In this document: piece after piece, positions 32,995 to 45,000 of the stretch
Numbering within the stretch: position 1 is the stretch's first letter
Layout of the letters: every line of letters starts with the position of its first letter
Assembly (NCBI RefSeq): GCF_040183065.1
Contig: NC_091132.1
Coordinates: forward strand, 159,314,102 to 159,378,101
Origin: Periplaneta americana
Lineage: Eukaryota > Arthropoda > Insecta > Blattodea > Blattidae
DNA: 64,000 bases
Direction: 5' to 3'
Translations under genes and position numbers: made by a program
The notes under the pieces: model-generated
Database searches by the model: none
Told to the model about the DNA's origin: nothing
The model's input: only the letters and a program-made list of their open reading frames with translations

Positions 32995-35900
32995 TCTCCC
33001 AGCCATCCCCGAAGCTATCCCCGTAGCCAGCTCGCAATCCAGCACCCAAGCCAACACACGTCAGCCCCGAAGCCAGCTCCCATTCGAGCCGGGAAGGCAA
33101 CACCCATTCCAGAATCCAAACCAGCTCCCATGCCAGAACCGAAGCCTCCTCCCTTTCCAGCTCACAAGTCATCCCCCAAGCCAGGACACAAGACAGCTCC
33201 CAAGCCATCCACCAAGCCATCCCCCAAGCGGGCTCCCAAACCATCCTCCAAGCCAGCTCGGAAGCCATCCCACAGCTCCCAAGCCAAACCACAAGCCAAA
33301 TACCAAGCTAGCTCCCACGTCTTCCCCCAAGCTAGCTCACAAGCCATCCCCCGAGCCAGCGCTCAAGCTATCTCCCAAGCCATCTCCCAAGCCAGCTCAC
33401 AAGCCAGCTCCCAAGCCAGCCCTCAAGCCAGCTCCCATTCGAGCCCTCAAGTCAGCTTACATTCCAGAACATAAGCCAGCTCCCATGCCAGCCCACAAGC
33501 CTGCACCCAAGCCAGTGCCCATGCAGCCCAGAAACCAGCTCCCAACTCAGCCCCCAAGCCGGCTCCCAAGCCATCCCCCAAGCCAGGTCACAGGCCATTC
33601 TCCAAGCCAGCTCCCAAGCCAGGTCCCAAGACTACGCTCAAGCTATCTCCCAAGCCATCACACAAGCCAGCTCACAAGCTAGCTCCCAAGCCAGCCCCCA
33701 AGTTAGCCCTCAAGCCAGCTCCCTTTCGAGCCCGCAAGGCAACTCCCATTCCAGCACCCAACCCAGCTCCCATGCCAGCCCCCAAGGATCCTCCCATCCC
33801 ATCCCCCAAACCAGGCCTGAACACAGCTCCCAAGCCAGCCACCAAGCAATCCCGCAAGCCAGCTTCCAAGCCTGCCCCAAGCCAACTCCCAAGCCATCCC
33901 CCATGCCAGCTCGGAAGCCATCCCCCAATCCAGTTACCAAGCCAGCCCCCAAGCCAGTTCCCAAGCTAGCTCCCAAGCCATCCCCCAATCCAGCTCACAA
34001 GCCAAACCCCAAGCCAGCTACCTAACTAGCTCCCAAACCAAAACCCAAGCGACCTCGAAAGCCAGCCCCAAGCCAGGTCCCAAACTAGCTCCGAAGCCAG
34101 CTCCCATTCGAGCCCCCAAGGCAACTCCCATTCCAGCACCCAACCCAGCTCCCATCCCAGCCCCCAAGGATCCTCCCATCCCATCCCCCAAGCCAGGCCA
34201 GAACACAGCTCCCAAGCCAGCCACCAAGCAATCCCGCAAGCCAGCTTCCAAGCCAGCCCCAAGCCAACTCCCAAGCCATCCCCCATGCCAGCTCGGAAGC
34301 CATCCCCCAATCCAGTTCCCAAGCCAGCCCCCAAGCCAGTTCCCAAGCTAGCTCCCAAGCCATCCCCCAATCCAGCTCACAAGCCAACCCCCAAGCCAGC
34401 TACCAAACTAGCTCCCAGACCAACACCCAAGCGACCTCGAAAGCCAGGTCCCAAACTAGCTCCTAAGCCATCCCCCAAGCCAGCTCACAAGCAATCCCGC
34501 AAGCCAGCCCGAAAGTCAGTCCTCGAGCCAGCTCCCATTCTAGCCTCCAATCCACATCCCATTCAAGCACACGAGCCAGCTCCCATGCCAGCCCACAAGC
34601 CAGCCCGAAGCCAGTCCCAACCCATCACTCAATCCAGCTCCCAAGCCATTACCCAGGACAGCTCGCAAGCCAGCCTCCAAGCCAGGCACCAATGCAGGCC
34701 TGAAGCCAGCTCCCATTGGAGCCCGCATGGCAACTCCCACTCCAGCACCCAACACAGCACCCATGCCAGCCCCCTAGCTTGTTCACATTCCAGCTCCCAA
34801 GCCATCCCACAAGCCAGACCCCAAGCCAGCCAACATGCGACCCCCCAAGCAAGCCCCCAAGCCAGCTCCAAAGCCATTCCCCAAGCCAACTCGGAAGGCA
34901 TGCTCCAAGCAATACCCCAAGCCAGCCACCAATTCAACCCTCAAGCTAGCTCACATTCCAGACCCCAAGCCAACTCCCAATTCAGGACCCAACCCAGCTC
35001 CGAAGCCAGCTCTCATTCGAGCCCGCAAGGCATCTCGAATTCCAGCACCCAAGCCAGCTCCTATTTCAACTCCCAAGCCAACCCCTAATCCAAGTCCCAT
35101 TCCACCTCCTAAGCCATACCACAAGCCTGTCACCAAGTCAGCTCCCAAGCCAGCTCCCAATCCAACTTCCATTCCACATCTCAAACCATTCCCTAAGCAA
35201 TATCGCATGGCTGCTCCCAAGCCAGCCCCCAAGTCAGGCCCCAAGCCAGCTCCTATTCGAGCACCCAAGCCATCTCATATTCCAGCACACTAGCCAGCTC
35301 CCATGCCTGCCGCCATCTCAGCTTCCATTACAGCTAACAAGCCATCGCCCAAGCCATTTCCCATGCCATCTCCCAAGTCATCATCCAAGCCAGCCATCAA
35401 GCGAGCTCCCTAGCCTGGCCCCAAGCCAGCCCACAAGACATCCCCCATTCCAGCCCCCAAGCTATCACTCAAGCCAGCTACCAACCCCGCCCAAAAGCCA
35501 GTACCCAAGCCATTCACCAAGCCAGCTCCCAAGCCAGCCCCCAGTCACCCACAAGCCAGCACCCATTCGAGCATCCAAGCTAGCTCAGATGCCAGCCCAC
35601 AAGCCAGCTCTCATTCCAGCTCACAAGTCATCCCCCAAAACAGATCCCAAGCCAGCCCGCAAGCCAACTCCCAAGCCTGCCTCCAAGGCATCCCGCAAGC
35701 CAGCCCGAAAGCCAGCTTCCGAGCCAGCCCCTAAGCTATCCCCCAATACAGCTCCCAAGCCATCCTCCAAGCCAGCACCCACGTCAGCCCTAAAGCCAGC
35801 TCCCATTCGAGCCCCCAAGACATCTCCCATTCCACCACCAAAGCCAGCTCTCAAGCCATCCCATAAACCAGCTCCCAAGCCATCCCCGAAGCCAGCCCGC

Positions 35901-38105
35901 AAGCCAGCGCCCAAGCCAACACACACGTCAGCCCCGAAGCCAGCTCCCATTCGAGCCCGCAAGGGAACTCCCATTCCAACACCCAACCCAGCTACCATGC
36001 CAGCCCACAAGCATGCACCTAAGCTAGCTCCCATGCCAGCCCACAAACTATCTCCCAACCCTGCCCCCAAGCCAGGTCCCTTTCCACCTCCCAAGCCATC
36101 CCACTAGCCAGGCCCCAAGACAGCTTTCAAGCCAGCCAACATGCCATCCCCCAAGCAAGCCCATAAGCCAGCTTCCAAGCCATTCTCCAAGCCAACTCGG
36201 AAGCCATCCTCCAAGCCATCCCCCAAGGCAGCTTCCAAGCCAACCCCCAAGACAGCCCACAAGCTAGCTCCCTAACAAGCTCCCAAGGCATTCCCCAAGC
36301 CAGCTCACAAGCCAGCCCCAAAAACCAACCCTCAAATCAGCCCCGAAGCCAGATCCTATTTGAGCCCACAAGGAAAGTCAAATTCCAGGACACAAGCCAG
36401 CTCCCATTCCAGCCCCCAAGACTGTTCCCATTGCAGCTCCCAAGCCTTTGCTCAAGCCAGCCCCTGAGATAGATCCCAAGCCGGCTACCAAGACATTCTC
36501 CAAGCCAGTTTCCAACCCAGCCCCCAAGCCAACTTCCAAGATATCCCCAAGCCAACTCCGAAGTCATCCCCAAGCCAGCTTCCAACCCAGCCCCCAAGCC
36601 AGCTCTCAAGCTTTACCCCAATCTAGCTCACAAGCCATCCCCAAAGCCAGCTGCCAAGCCAGACCCCAAGCCAGTGCTCAAGCAATCTCCCAAGCCAACC
36701 CTCAAGCCAGCTCACAAGCCAGCTCCCAAGGCAGCCCTCGAGCCAGCTCCCATTCGAGCCTCCAATTCAACTCCCATTCCAGCACACAAGCCACCTCCCA
36801 TGCCAGCCTACAAGCCTGCAACCAAGCCAGCTTCATTGCCAGCCAACAAACCAGTTCCCAACCCAGACTCCAAGCCAGCTCACAAGCCATCGCCCAAGCC
36901 AGCTCACAAGCCATCGCCCAAGCCAGCTCAAAAGCAATGCTCCAACAAAGCACCCAAGCCAGGCCCCAAGACAGCGATCATGCTATCTCCCAAGCCTTCC
37001 CCCAAGCCAGCTGTCAACCTAGCTCCCAAGCCAGGCCTCAAGTTAGCCCTCAAGCCAGCTCCCAATCGAGCCCCAAGGCAACTCCCATTCCATTACCCAA
37101 GCCATCTCCCATTCCACACCACAAGCCTGACCCCATTCCAGCTATCAAGTCATCCCACAAGACAGGTCCCAAGCCAGCCACCAAGCCATTCGCCAAGCCA
37201 GCCCCCAAGTTACTTCCCTTGCCATCCCCCAAGCCAGCTCCGAAGCCAGCCCCCAAGTCATGTCCCTTGCCATCTCCCAAGCCAGCTTCGAAACCATCCC
37301 CCAAGCCCGTTACCTAACTAGCTCCCAACCCAACACCTAAGTCAGCTCCAAAGCCAGCCCCCAAGCCAGCATCCAAGCTATCCCCCAAGCCAGCTAACAA
37401 GACATCCCGTAAGCCAGTTCACAACCCAGGCCCCAAACCATCCCCCAAGCCAGCTCCAAAGCCAGCACCCTAACCAACTCCTAAGCCAGCCCCAAAACAA
37501 GCTCCCAAGCCGGACCCCAAGCCATCCCACAAGCCAGCTCCCAAGCCATCCCCAAAGCCAGCTCCCAAGCCAACTCCCAAGCCATCATCCAAGACTACTT
37601 CCGAGCCATCCAGCAAGTCAGCCCTCAAGCCAGCTCTTATTCGAGCTCTCAAGCCAACTCCCATTCCAGCATCTAAGCCAGCTTCCATGCCAGCCCACAA
37701 CCCTGCTCCCAATCCAGCCTCCAAGCCAGCCCACAAACCATCCCCCAAGCCAGTTCCTAAGCCATCCCCTAGTCAGCTCCCAAGCCTGCCTCCAAGCCAG
37801 CTCCCAAACCAGCCTCCAATCCACGTCCCATGCCAGCTATTCTGCCACTTGACATTCAATTTGCCATGCTTCGTGCCAAGATAAATGAATCCATAGGTGC
37901 CAGGCTAGGTCACATGCCAGCTCCCACGTCAGTCTCCATGCCAGCTCCCTCACCAGCCCCCATGCCTTCCTTCGTGCCAGCTCTCCTGCCACGTCACAAT
38001 TCAAATTTTCTGCTAATTGACGTTCAGTTTGCCAAGCTTCATGTCAGGATAAGTGAATCCATAGGTGCTATAGATGTCAGGCTAGGTCACATGCCATGTT
38101 CCATG

Positions 38106-39065
38106 CCAGCCCCCAAGCCCGCACCTATTCCAGGTCCCAAGCCATCCCCCAAGCCACCTCCCAAGCCAGCCCCCCATCCAACTCCCATTCCACCTAATAA
38201 GCTAGCCCTCAATCCATCACCCATGGGAGCTCAAAATGCAGCCCCCAAGCCAGCTCCCATTCGAGCCCCCAAGCCAACTCTCATTCCATCATCCAAGGCA
38301 GCCCCCAAGCCAGATCCCATTCCTGCTCCCAAGCCAGCTTCTAAGCCAGCCGGCAATTCAGCTCCCAAGCCAGCACACAATCCTAGTGCCATTCCACGTC
38401 TCAAGCCATTCGACAAGCCAGCTTCAATGGCAGCACGCAAGACAGCCACCAAGTCAGCACCCAAGCCAGCTCACATTCGAGCACCCAAGCCAACTCACAT
38501 TCCAGCTCCCAAGCCAGCTCCCATGCCAGACGCCAAGCCACTTCCCATTCCTACTCCCAAGCCATCCCCAAAGACAGCCCCCAAGCCAGCTCCCAAGCCA
38601 GCCCCCAATCCAAATCCCAAGCCAGACCCCATTCCAGCCCCCAAGCCAGCCCCCAATCCACCTCCTATTCCTCCTCCCAGGCCAGAACCAAAGCCAGCTC
38701 CCATGGCAGCTCCACAGCTACGTCCCATGCCAGCTATTCTGCCAATTGCCATTCAATTTGCCAAGCTTCGTGCCAGGATAAGTGAATCCATAGGTGCCTT
38801 AGATGTCAGGCTAGGTCACATTCCCGATCCCACGCCAGCCTCCATGCCACCTCCCACACCAGCCCCCATGTCAGCCACCATGCCAGATTCCAAGCCATCT
38901 CCCATGCCAGCTATTCTTCAACTTTACATGCAATTACTCATGAATCGTCCAAGGATAAGTAAATCCATAGGTGCCCTAGATGTCAGGCAAGGTTACATGC
39001 CAGCCCTCAAGCGAGCTCCCACGTCAGCCTCCATGCCAATCCCCAAACCAGCTCTCATACCAGCC
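38106..39065 (+). repeat. Displaced near-identical copy of the 954-bp unit
   Basis: Matches 26,839-27,798 at a constant offset of 11,267 bases with essentially no difference by eye. It includes the unit-2-specific Leu (CCACTTCCC) and the unit-3-specific L-Y-M-Q-L-L-M module. Sequence on both sides is different array, so the copy has sharp ends. Frame 37,830-39,191 runs through it. Confidence 0.9.
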
Positions 39066-42000
39066 ATAAAGCCAGCTCCCATTCGAGCCCTCAGGAAATC
39101 TTCCATTCCAGCACCAAAGCTAGCTCTCAAGCCATCCCACAAACCAGCTCCCAAGCCATCCCCGAAGCCAGCTCGCAAGCCAGCGCCCTAGCCAACACAA
39201 ACGTCAGCTCCGAAGCCAGCTCCCGTTCGAGCCCGCAAGGCAACTCCCATTACAGCACCCAACCCAGCTCCCATGCCAGCCCCCAAGGTTCCTCCCTTCC
39301 CATCCCCCAAACCAGACCTGAACACAGCTCCCAAGCCAGCCACCAAGCAATCCCGCAAGCCAGCTTCCAAGCCAGCCCCAAGCCATCCCCCATGCCAGCT
39401 CAGAAGCCATCCCCCAAATCCAGTTCCCAAGCCAGTTCCCAAGCTAGCTCCCAAGCCAATACCCCAATCCAGCTCACAAGCCAACTCCCAAGCCAGCTAC
39501 CAAACTAGCTCCCAAACCAACACCCAAGCGACCTCGAAAGCCAGCCCCCAAGACAGGTCCAAAACTAGCTCCGAAGCCAGCTCCAATTCGAGCCCGCAAG
39601 GCAACTCCCATTCCAGCACCCAACCCAGCTCCCATGCCAGCCCCCAAGGATCCTCCCATCCCATCCTCCAAGCCAGGCCAGAACACAGCTCCCAAGCCAA
39701 CCACCAAGCAATCCCGCAAGCCAGCTTCCAAGCCAGCCCCAAGCCAACTCCCAAGCCATCCCCCATGCCAGCTCGGAAGCCATCCACCAATCCAGTTCCC
39801 AAGCCAGTTCCCCAGCTAGCTCCCAAGCCATCCCCCAATCCAGCTCACAAGCCAACCCCCAAGCCAGCTAACAGACTAGCTCCCAAACCAACACCCAAGC
39901 GACCTCGAAAGCCAGCCCCCAAGCTAGGTCCCAAACTAGCTCCGAAGCCAGCTCAAATTCGAGCCCGCAAGGCAACTCCCATTCCAGCACCCAACCCAGC
40001 TCCCATGCCAGCACCCAAGAGTCCTCCCATCCCATCCCCCTAGCCAGGCCAGTACACAGCTCCCAAGCCAGCCACCAAGCAATCCCGCAAGCCAGCTTCC
40101 AAGCCAGCCTCAAGCCAACTCCCAAGCCATCCCCCGTGCCAGCTCGGAAGCCATCCCCCAAACCAGTTCCCAAGCCAGCCCCCAAGCCAGTTCCCAAGCT
40201 AGCTCCCAAGCCATACCCCAATCCAGCCCACAAGCCCACTCCCAAGGCAGCTACCAAACTAGCTCCCAAACCAACACCCAAGCGACCTCGAAAGCCAGCC
40301 CCCAAGCCAGGTCCCAAACTAGCTCCTAAGCCATCCCCCAAGCCAGCTCACAAGCAATGCCGCAAGCCAGCCCGAAAGTCAGTCCTCGAGCCAGCTCCCA
40401 TTCCAGCCTCCAATCTACATCCCATTCAAGCGCCCGAGCCAGCTCCCATGCCAGCCCACAACCCAGCGCCCAAGCCAGCCCAAAGCCATTCCCAACACAT
40501 CACTCAATCCAGCTCCCAAGCCATTACCCAGGACAGCTCGCAAGCCAGCCTCCAAGCCAAGCACCAATACAGGCCTGAGGCCAGCTCCCATTGGAACCCG
40601 CATGGCAACTCCCACTCCAGCACCCAACACAGCACCCATGCCAGCCCCCTAGCCTGTTCACATTCCAGCTCCCGAGCCATCCCACAAGCCAGACCCCAAG
40701 CCAGCCAACATGCGACTTCCCAAGCATGCCCCCAAGACAGCTCGAAAGCCATTCCCCAAGCCAACTCGGAAGGCATCATCCAAGCAATACCCCAAGCCAG
40801 CCCCCAAGTCAACCCTCAAGCTAGCTCACATTCGAGCCCCCAAGCCAACTCCCCATTCAGGACCCAACCCAGCTCCGAAGCCAGCTCTCATTCGAGCCCG
40901 CAAGGCATCTCGAATTCCAGCACACAAGCCAGCTCCGATCTCAGCCCCCTGTACTGTTCCCATTGATGCTCCCAAGCCAGCCCCCGAGACAGATCCCAAG
41001 CTGGCTACTAAGCCATCCCCCAAGCCACCTTCCAAGCCAGCCACCAAGCCAGCTCGAAGGACATCCCCCAAGCCGGCTCCGAAACCATCCCCCAAGCCAT
41101 CTCCCAACCCAGCCCCCAAGCCAGCTCCCAAGTCTTCCCCCAAGCTAGGTCACAAGCCATCCCCCAAGCCAGCGCTCAAGCTATCTCCCAAGCCATCCCC
41201 CAAGCCTGCTCCCAAGCCAGCCCTCAGGACAGCTCCCATTCGAGCCCTCTAGTCAGCTCACATTCCAGAACATAAGCCAACTCCCATGCCAGCCCAAAAG
41301 CCTGCACCCAAGCCAGCTCCCATGCAGCCCAGAAACCAGCTACCTACCGAGCCCCCAAGCCAGCTCCCAAGCCATCCCCCAAGCCAGGTCACAAGCCATT
41401 CTCTAAGCCAGCTCCCAAGCCAGGCCCCAAGACTGCGCTCAAGCTATCTCCCAAGCCGTCACCCAAGCCAGCTCACAAGCTACCTCCCAAGCCTGCCCTC
41501 AAGTTAGCCCTCAAGGCAGCTCCCATTCGAGCCCCCAAGGCAACTGCCATTCCAGGACACAAGACATCTCCCATGCCACGCCCAAAGCCTGAAACCATTC
41601 CAGCTCCCAAGTCATCCCCCAAGACAGCTCCCAAGCCATCCCCCAAGCTAGATCCCAAGCCAGCTCCCACGTCAGCTCTACAGCCAGCTCCCATTCGAGC
41701 CCTCTAGAAATCTTCCATTCCAGCACCAAAGCTAGCTCTCAAACCATCCCACAAACCAGCTCCCAATCCATCCCCGAAGCCAGCTCGCAAGCCAGCGCCC
41801 TAGCCAACACAAACGTCAGCTCCGAAGCCAGCTCCCATTCGAGCCCGCAAGGCAACTCCAATTCCAGCACCCAACCCAGCACCCATGCCTGCCCCCAAGG
41901 ATCCTCCCATCCCATCCCCCAAACCAGGCCAGAACACACCTCCCAAGCCGGCCACCAAGCAATCCCGCAAGCCAGCTTCCAAGCCAGCCCCAAGCCAACT

Positions 42001-45000
42001 CCCATGCCATCCCCCATGCCAGCTCGGAAGCCATCCCCCAATCCAGTTCCCAAGCCTGTTCCCAAGCTAGTTCCCAAGCCATCCCCCAATCCAGCTCACA
42101 AGCCAACCCCCAAGTCAGCTACCAAACTAGTTCCCAAACCAACACCCAAGCGACCTCGAAAGCCAGCCCCCAAGCCAGGTCCCAAACTAGCTCCGAAGCC
42201 AGCTCCCACTCGAGCCCGCAAGGCAACTCCCATTCCAGCACCCAACCCAGCTCCCATGCCAGCCCCCAAGGGTCCCCCATCCCATCCAACAAGCCAGACC
42301 AGAACACAGCTCCCAAGCCAGCCACCAAGCAATCCCGTAAGCCAGCTTCCAAGCCAGCCCCAAGGTAACTCCCAAGCCATCCCCCATGCCAGCTCGGAAG
42401 CCATCCCCCAATCCAGTTCCCAAGCCAGCCTTCAAGCCAGTTCCCAAGCTAGCTCCCAAGCAATCCCCCAATCCAGCTCACAAGCCAACACCCAAGCCAG
42501 CTACCAAACTAGCTCCCAAACCAACACCCAAGCGACCTCGAAAGCCAGCCCCCAAACCAGGTCCCAAACTAGCTCCTAAGCCATCCCCCAAGCCAGCTCA
42601 CAAGCAATCCCGCAAGCACGCCCGAAAGTCATTCCTCGAGGCAGCTCCCATTCGAGCATCCAATCCACATCCCATTCAAGCACCCGCGCCAGCTCCCATG
42701 CCAGCCCACAAGCCAGCGCCCAAGCCAGCCCAAAGCCAGTCCCTACACATCACTCAATCCAGCTCCCAAGCCATTACCAAGGACAGCTCGCAAGCCAGCC
42801 TCCAAGCCAAGCACCAATACAGGCCTGAAGCCAGCTCCCATTGGAACCCGCATGGCAACTCCCACTCCAGCACCCAACACAGCACCCATGCCAGTCCCCT
42901 AGCCTGGTCCCATTCCAGCTCCCAAGCCATACCACAAGCCAGACCCCAAGACAGCTCCCAAGCAAGCCAACATGCGACCCCCCAAGCAAGACCCCAAGCC
43001 AGCTCCAAAGCCATTCCCTAAGCCAACTCGGAAGGCATCCTCCAAGCAATACCCCAAGCCATCCCCCAAGCCAGCCCCCAAGTCAACCCTCAAGCTAGCT
43101 CACATTCGAGCCCCCAAGCCAACTCCCAATTCAGGACCCAAGCCAGCTCTCATTCGAGCCCGCAAGGCATCTCGAATTCCAGCACACAAGCCAGCTCCCA
43201 TCCCAGCCCCCAGGACTGTTCCTATTGATTCTCCCAAGCTTTTACCAAGCCAGCCCCCGAGACAGATCCCAAGCTGGCTACTAAGCCATTCCCCAAGAAA
43301 CTTTCCAAGCCAGCCACCAAGCCAGCTCGAAGGACATCCCCCAAGCCGGCTCCGAAACCATCCCCCAAGCCATCTCCCAGCCCAGCCCCCAAGCCAGCTC
43401 CCAAGTCTTCCCCAAGCTAGCTCACAAGCCATCCCCCAAGCCAGCGCTCAAGCTATCTCCCAAGCCATCCCCGAAGCCAGCTCACAAGCCAGCTCCCAAG
43501 CCAGCCCTCTGGGCAGCTCCCATTCGAGCCCTCAAGTCAGCTCACATTCCAGAACATAAGCCAGCTCCCATGCCAGCCCACAAGCCTGCACCCAAGCCAG
43601 CGCCCATGCAGCCCAGAAACCATCTCCCAACGCAGCCCCCAAGCCAGCTCCCAAGCCATCCCCCAAGCCAGGTCAAAAGCCATGCTACAAGCCAGCTCCC
43701 AAGGCAGGCCCCAAGACTGCGCTCAAGCTATCTCCCAAGCCATCACCCAAGCCAGCTCACAAGCTAGCTCCCAAGCCAGCGCTCAAGTTAGCCCTCAAGC
43801 CAGCTCCCATTTGAGCCCCCAAGGCAACTGCCATTCCAGGACCCAAGACATCTCCCATGTCACGGCCCAAAGCCTGAAACCATTCCAGCTCCCAAGTCAT
43901 CCCCCAAGACAGCTCCCAAGCCATCCCCCAAGCTAGATCCCAAGCCAGAACCCACGTCAGCCCTAAAGCCAGCTCCCATTCGAGCCCTCAAGAAATCTTC
44001 CATTCCAGCAGCAAAGCTAGCTCTCAAGCCATCCCACAAACCAGCTCCCAAGCCATCACCGAAGCCAGCTCGCAAGACAGCGCCCTAGCCAACACAAACA
44101 TCAGCTCCGAAGCCAGCTCCCATTCGAGCCCGCAAGGCAACTCCCATTCCAGCACCCAACCCAGCTCCCATGCCAGCCCCAAAGGATCCTGCCATCCCAT
44201 CCCACAAGCCAGGCCTGAACTCAGCTCCCAAGCCAGCCACCAAGCAATCCCGCAAGCCAGCTTCCAAGCCAGCCCCAAGCCATCCCCCATGCCAGCTCGG
44301 AAGCCATCCCCCAATCCAGTTCCCAAGCCAGCCCCCAAGCCAGTTCCCAAGCAAGGTCCCAAGCCATCCCCCAATCCAGCTCATAAGCCAACAACCAAGC
44401 CAGCTATCAAACTAGCTCCCAAACCAACACCCAAGCGACCTCGAAAGCCAGCCCCCAAGCCAGGTCCCAAACTAGCTCCGAAGCCAGCTCTCATTCGAGC
44501 CCGCAAGGCAACTCTCATTCCAGCAACCAACCCAGCTCCCATGCCAGCCCCCAAGGATCCTCCCATCCCATCCCCCAAGCCAGGCCAGAACACAGCTCCC
44601 AAGCCAGCCACCAAGCATTCCCGCAAGCCAGCTTCCAAGCCAGCCCCAAGCCAACTCCCAAGCCATCCCTCATGCCAGCTCGGAAGCCATCCCCCAATCC
44701 AGTTCCCAAGCCAGCCCCCAATCCAGTTTCCAAGCTAGCTCCCAAGCCATCCCCCTATCCAGCTCACTAGCCAACACTCAAGCCAGCTACCAAACTAGCT
44801 CCCAGACCAACACCCAAGCGACCTCGAAAGCCAGCCCCAAGCCAGGTCCCAAACTAGCTCCTAAGCCATCCCCCAAGCCAGCTCATAAGCAATGCCGCAA
44901 GCCAGACCGAAAGTCAGTCCTTGAGCCAGCTCCCATTCCAGCCTCCAATCCACATCCCATTCAAGCACCCGAGCCAGCTCCCATGCCAGCCCACAAGCCA

